From Grimontia marina (GTDB lineage Bacteria > Pseudomonadota > Gammaproteobacteria > Enterobacterales > Vibrionaceae), in NCBI RefSeq assembly GCF_900060185.1, contig NZ_FIZY01000030.1:1-64000 (forward strand): a DNA stretch of 64,000 bases. Reading direction: 5' to 3'. Every line of letters starts with the position of its first letter. Within the stretch, counting starts at the first letter, position 1. The notes beneath the pieces are model-generated. The model had not been told where the DNA came from and made no database searches. It saw only the letters and a program-made list of their open reading frames with translations. Position numbers and translations under genes: made by a program. Of this stretch, positions 62,497 to 64,000 are shown piece after piece.

Positions 62497-63207
62497 ATGA
62501 TCGATTTCTGGCCATTGATTGGCATCGTAATTATTACGGTAGGGTTGGCTCTAAAGCTGAATACCTTGCTTGTTATTTTAGTCGCTGGGGTAGCAACGGG
62601 CCTCGTTGCCGATATCGCCTTGATGGATATTCTTTCCACGCTGGGCCAATCCTTCACCCAAAACCGCTATATGTCTCTTTTCATTCTTATTCTTCCCATG
62701 ATTGGCATCCTAGAACGCTATGGTCTTCGTCAACGCGCAGAACAGCTGATCGGCTCCATGAAAAAAGCGTCAGTCAGCAAAATTCTGATGACTTATCTGC
62801 TACTGCGGAAAGTGACGAATGGCATGGGCTTGAGCATTGGCGGTCACCCATCCATGATCCGTCCTTTAATTGCACCTATGGCGGAAGCGGCAGCAGAGAA
62901 AGTTTCACCGAAGCTGCAAGAAGAGAAACGTCAGGCCATTCGCGCCCTCGCCGCTGCCAGTGAAAACTTTGGCAACTTCTTCAGCCAGCTTCTGTTTATC
63001 GGTACGGGCGGTATCCTGCTGATTAAAGGCGTGATGGCTGACAATAACTTGGATGTGCAGCTTGAGACCATGGCGTTGTGGGCGTTACCAACGGCCATTG
63101 CTTCTTACATCGTGTTCGTGGTTTTCAGTAAAGTTGTGGAAGCTCGTTTACTGAAAAACATAGAAAAAGCCGCTGCAACGGCGACTGACATCAAAAGTGA
63201 AGGGTAA
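62497..63207 (+). CDS. DUF969 membrane protein
   Basis: A 236-residue inner-membrane protein of DUF969. Hydrophobic segments open the chain (FWPLIGIVIITVGLALKL, NTLLVILVAGVATGLVADIAL), followed by LFILILPMIGILERYGLRQRAEQLI and GMGLSIGGHPSMIRPLIAPMAEAA. DUF969 and DUF979 proteins are found as neighbours and are thought to form a two-part transporter, often near pyroglutamyl-peptidase or 5-oxoproline genes. That link is from memory, and those genes are not in the window. The stop overlaps the next start (TAATG). Confidence 0.85.
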   Translation: MIDFWPLIGIVIITVGLALKLNTLLVILVAGVATGLVADIALMDILSTLGQSFTQNRYMSLFILILPMIGILERYGLRQRAEQLIGSMKKASVSKILMTYLLLRKVTNGMGLSIGGHPSMIRPLIAPMAEAAAEKVSPKLQEEKRQAIRALAAASENFGNFFSQLLFIGTGGILLIKGVMADNNLDVQLETMALWALPTAIASYIVFVVFSKVVEARLLKNIEKAAATATDIKSEG

Positions 63208-64000
63208 TGGTCATGCTTGAGTATATTTACCAAACCACAGGTTTGCTGTTGCTGGCTTTCTCACTTCAAACCTTTTTGGACAAAGACAATCCCAAACGAG
63301 TCGGTACTGGCCTTTTCTGGTTAATTTACGGTGTAACCTTTATCTTCGGCGCGATGATACCGAACTGGGTGACAGGCTTAATGGTGCTGGCGTTGACTGC
63401 GTTGGCTGCTGGCGGCTTTATGGGTGTGGGCAATTACAAAACCACCAATGAAGATGAGCGACAGAAAACCGCGTCTGTGCTGAAAAACAAACTCTTTATC
63501 CCAGCAGCGATTGTGCCAGTGGGAACCGTTGCTATCAGCCAATTTACCTCGCTGGGCGCGCTGGTGGGTCTGGGTATTGCTTCGGTTGCGTCAATCATTG
63601 TGGCGCTGGTCATGACGAAGAGTCAGCCAATACACAGTCTGAACGAAGGTCGTCGCCTGATTGACTCTATTGGCTGGGCCGCAATTTTGTCGCAGTTTCT
63701 CGCTGCATTGGGTTATCTGTTTAATCAAGCGGGTGTTGGTGATACCGTCGCGCAAATCGTGAAAATGATGATCCCGGAAAACATGCTGCTGGTAAATGTG
63801 ATTGCCTACTCTGCCGGTATGATGATTTTCACTGTGGTGATGGGTAACGCCTTTGCGGCCTTTGCGGTGATCACGACAGGTATCGGTATTCCACTATTGG
63901 TGTTGGAAAACGGAGGTAACGCCGCAATTATTGGTGTGCTGGGCATGCTTTCAGGTTATTGCGGTACCCTGATGACACCTATGGCGGCAAACTTCAACAT
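63207..64000 (+). CDS. DUF979 membrane protein, cut by the window end
   Basis: An open frame from ATG 63207 (or 63213) to the window edge, 264 codons so far. The translation is strongly hydrophobic: MLEYIYQTTGLLLLAFSLQT, then RVGTGLFWLIYGVTFIFGAM, LIDSIGWAAILSQFLAALGY and GMLSGYCGTLMTPMAANFN. This matches DUF979, the partner of DUF969. The one-base overlap with the DUF969 stop means coupled translation. Full DUF979 proteins have roughly 310-320 residues, so perhaps 50 codons are missing here. Confidence 0.85.
   Translation, partial: MVMLEYIYQTTGLLLLAFSLQTFLDKDNPKRVGTGLFWLIYGVTFIFGAMIPNWVTGLMVLALTALAAGGFMGVGNYKTTNEDERQKTASVLKNKLFIPAAIVPVGTVAISQFTSLGALVGLGIASVASIIVALVMTKSQPIHSLNEGRRLIDSIGWAAILSQFLAALGYLFNQAGVGDTVAQIVKMMIPENMLLVNVIAYSAGMMIFTVVMGNAFAAFAVITTGIGIPLLVLENGGNAAIIGVLGMLSGYCGTLMTPMAANFN

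Overview
The window reads as the chromosome of a marine gammaproteobacterium of the Vibrionaceae, perhaps near Grimontia, Enterovibrio or Photobacterium. The placement is an inference. It rests on a GH18 chitinase, a GbpA-type chitin LPMO behind a cyclic-di-GMP riboswitch, a zinc-uptake operon of the Vibrio ZrgA type under a Zur box, and several dispersed palindromic repeats. Nothing looks like a prophage or a large genomic island. The accessory signal lies in small repeats, gene remnants and a few metabolic cassettes.

Layout. 1-2.3 kb: a glyoxalase-fold remnant, a RimL-like acetyltransferase, a DUF2834 protein, a LysE exporter and a chimeric pseudogene joining a GNAT 5' end to a DUF962 3' end. 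2.4-8.3 kb: a secreted propeller-like protein, the Tat-exported phosphatase PhoX, a small cytochrome c, YaiI, a class 3 lipase and an unknown protein. 8.7-10.5 kb: a chitinase tightly bracketed by two direct copies of a repeat. 11-18.4 kb: a PQQ-type sugar dehydrogenase downstream of a TPR-GGDEF protein, a small DUF2960-like protein, a PhoD-like phosphatase, a Sel1 lipoprotein whose ribosome binding site lies in a hairpin, and a membrane protein. 18.7-20.1 kb: a Gfo/Idh/MocA oxidoreductase, tRNA-Asn and a decayed second copy of it. 20.2-23.7 kb: the Zur-controlled zinc operon. 23.8-31.5 kb: a LysR/MATE divergent pair, a solute-binding protein and chemoreceptor pair, and an FMN reductase.

31.8-36.2 kb: an RND efflux pump (adaptor plus permease). 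36.5-41.9 kb: a leftward cluster of sulfatase-fold hydrolase, TRAP permease, TAXI binding protein and IclR regulator, which together look like import and cleavage of a small organic sulfate or phosphonate ester. 42-43.4 kb: a MITE-like element, a remnant of a second RND permease, a PilZ protein and a small secreted protein. 43.4-49.3 kb: rarD, a lipoprotein with FN3-like modules and seven FG-GAP repeats, and an RluA-family enzyme with a long N-terminal extension. 49.8-55.3 kb: a catalase broken by one stop codon, a prolyl-aminopeptidase-like hydrolase with a PilZ protein, a DCC thiol protein, a second LysE exporter and a peroxiredoxin-like protein. 55.5-58.6 kb: a Kef-type antiporter, its flavoprotein partner and a GNAT. 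58.9-60.6 kb: the riboswitch and gbpA. 60.8-64 kb: an L,D-transpeptidase, a lipoprotein, and the DUF969/DUF979 membrane pair running off the end.

Themes. Chitin use (chitinase, GbpA), cyclic-di-GMP signalling (one GGDEF protein, two PilZ proteins, one riboswitch), phosphate scavenging (PhoX with a possible Pho box, PhoD-like), zinc acquisition and oxidative or electrophile stress recur. Three repeat families are present: a TATACCC palindrome family with long and short forms, a MITE-like element with TAGGGTC ends, and a pyrimidine/purine-rich intergenic repeat. They account for much of the non-coding sequence. No wholly new multi-gene system stands out. The best leads are the repeat-bracketed chitinase, the Shine-Dalgarno hairpin, the binding protein/chemoreceptor pair, the hydrolase/TRAP cluster and the repeat end that supplies the rarD stop codon.
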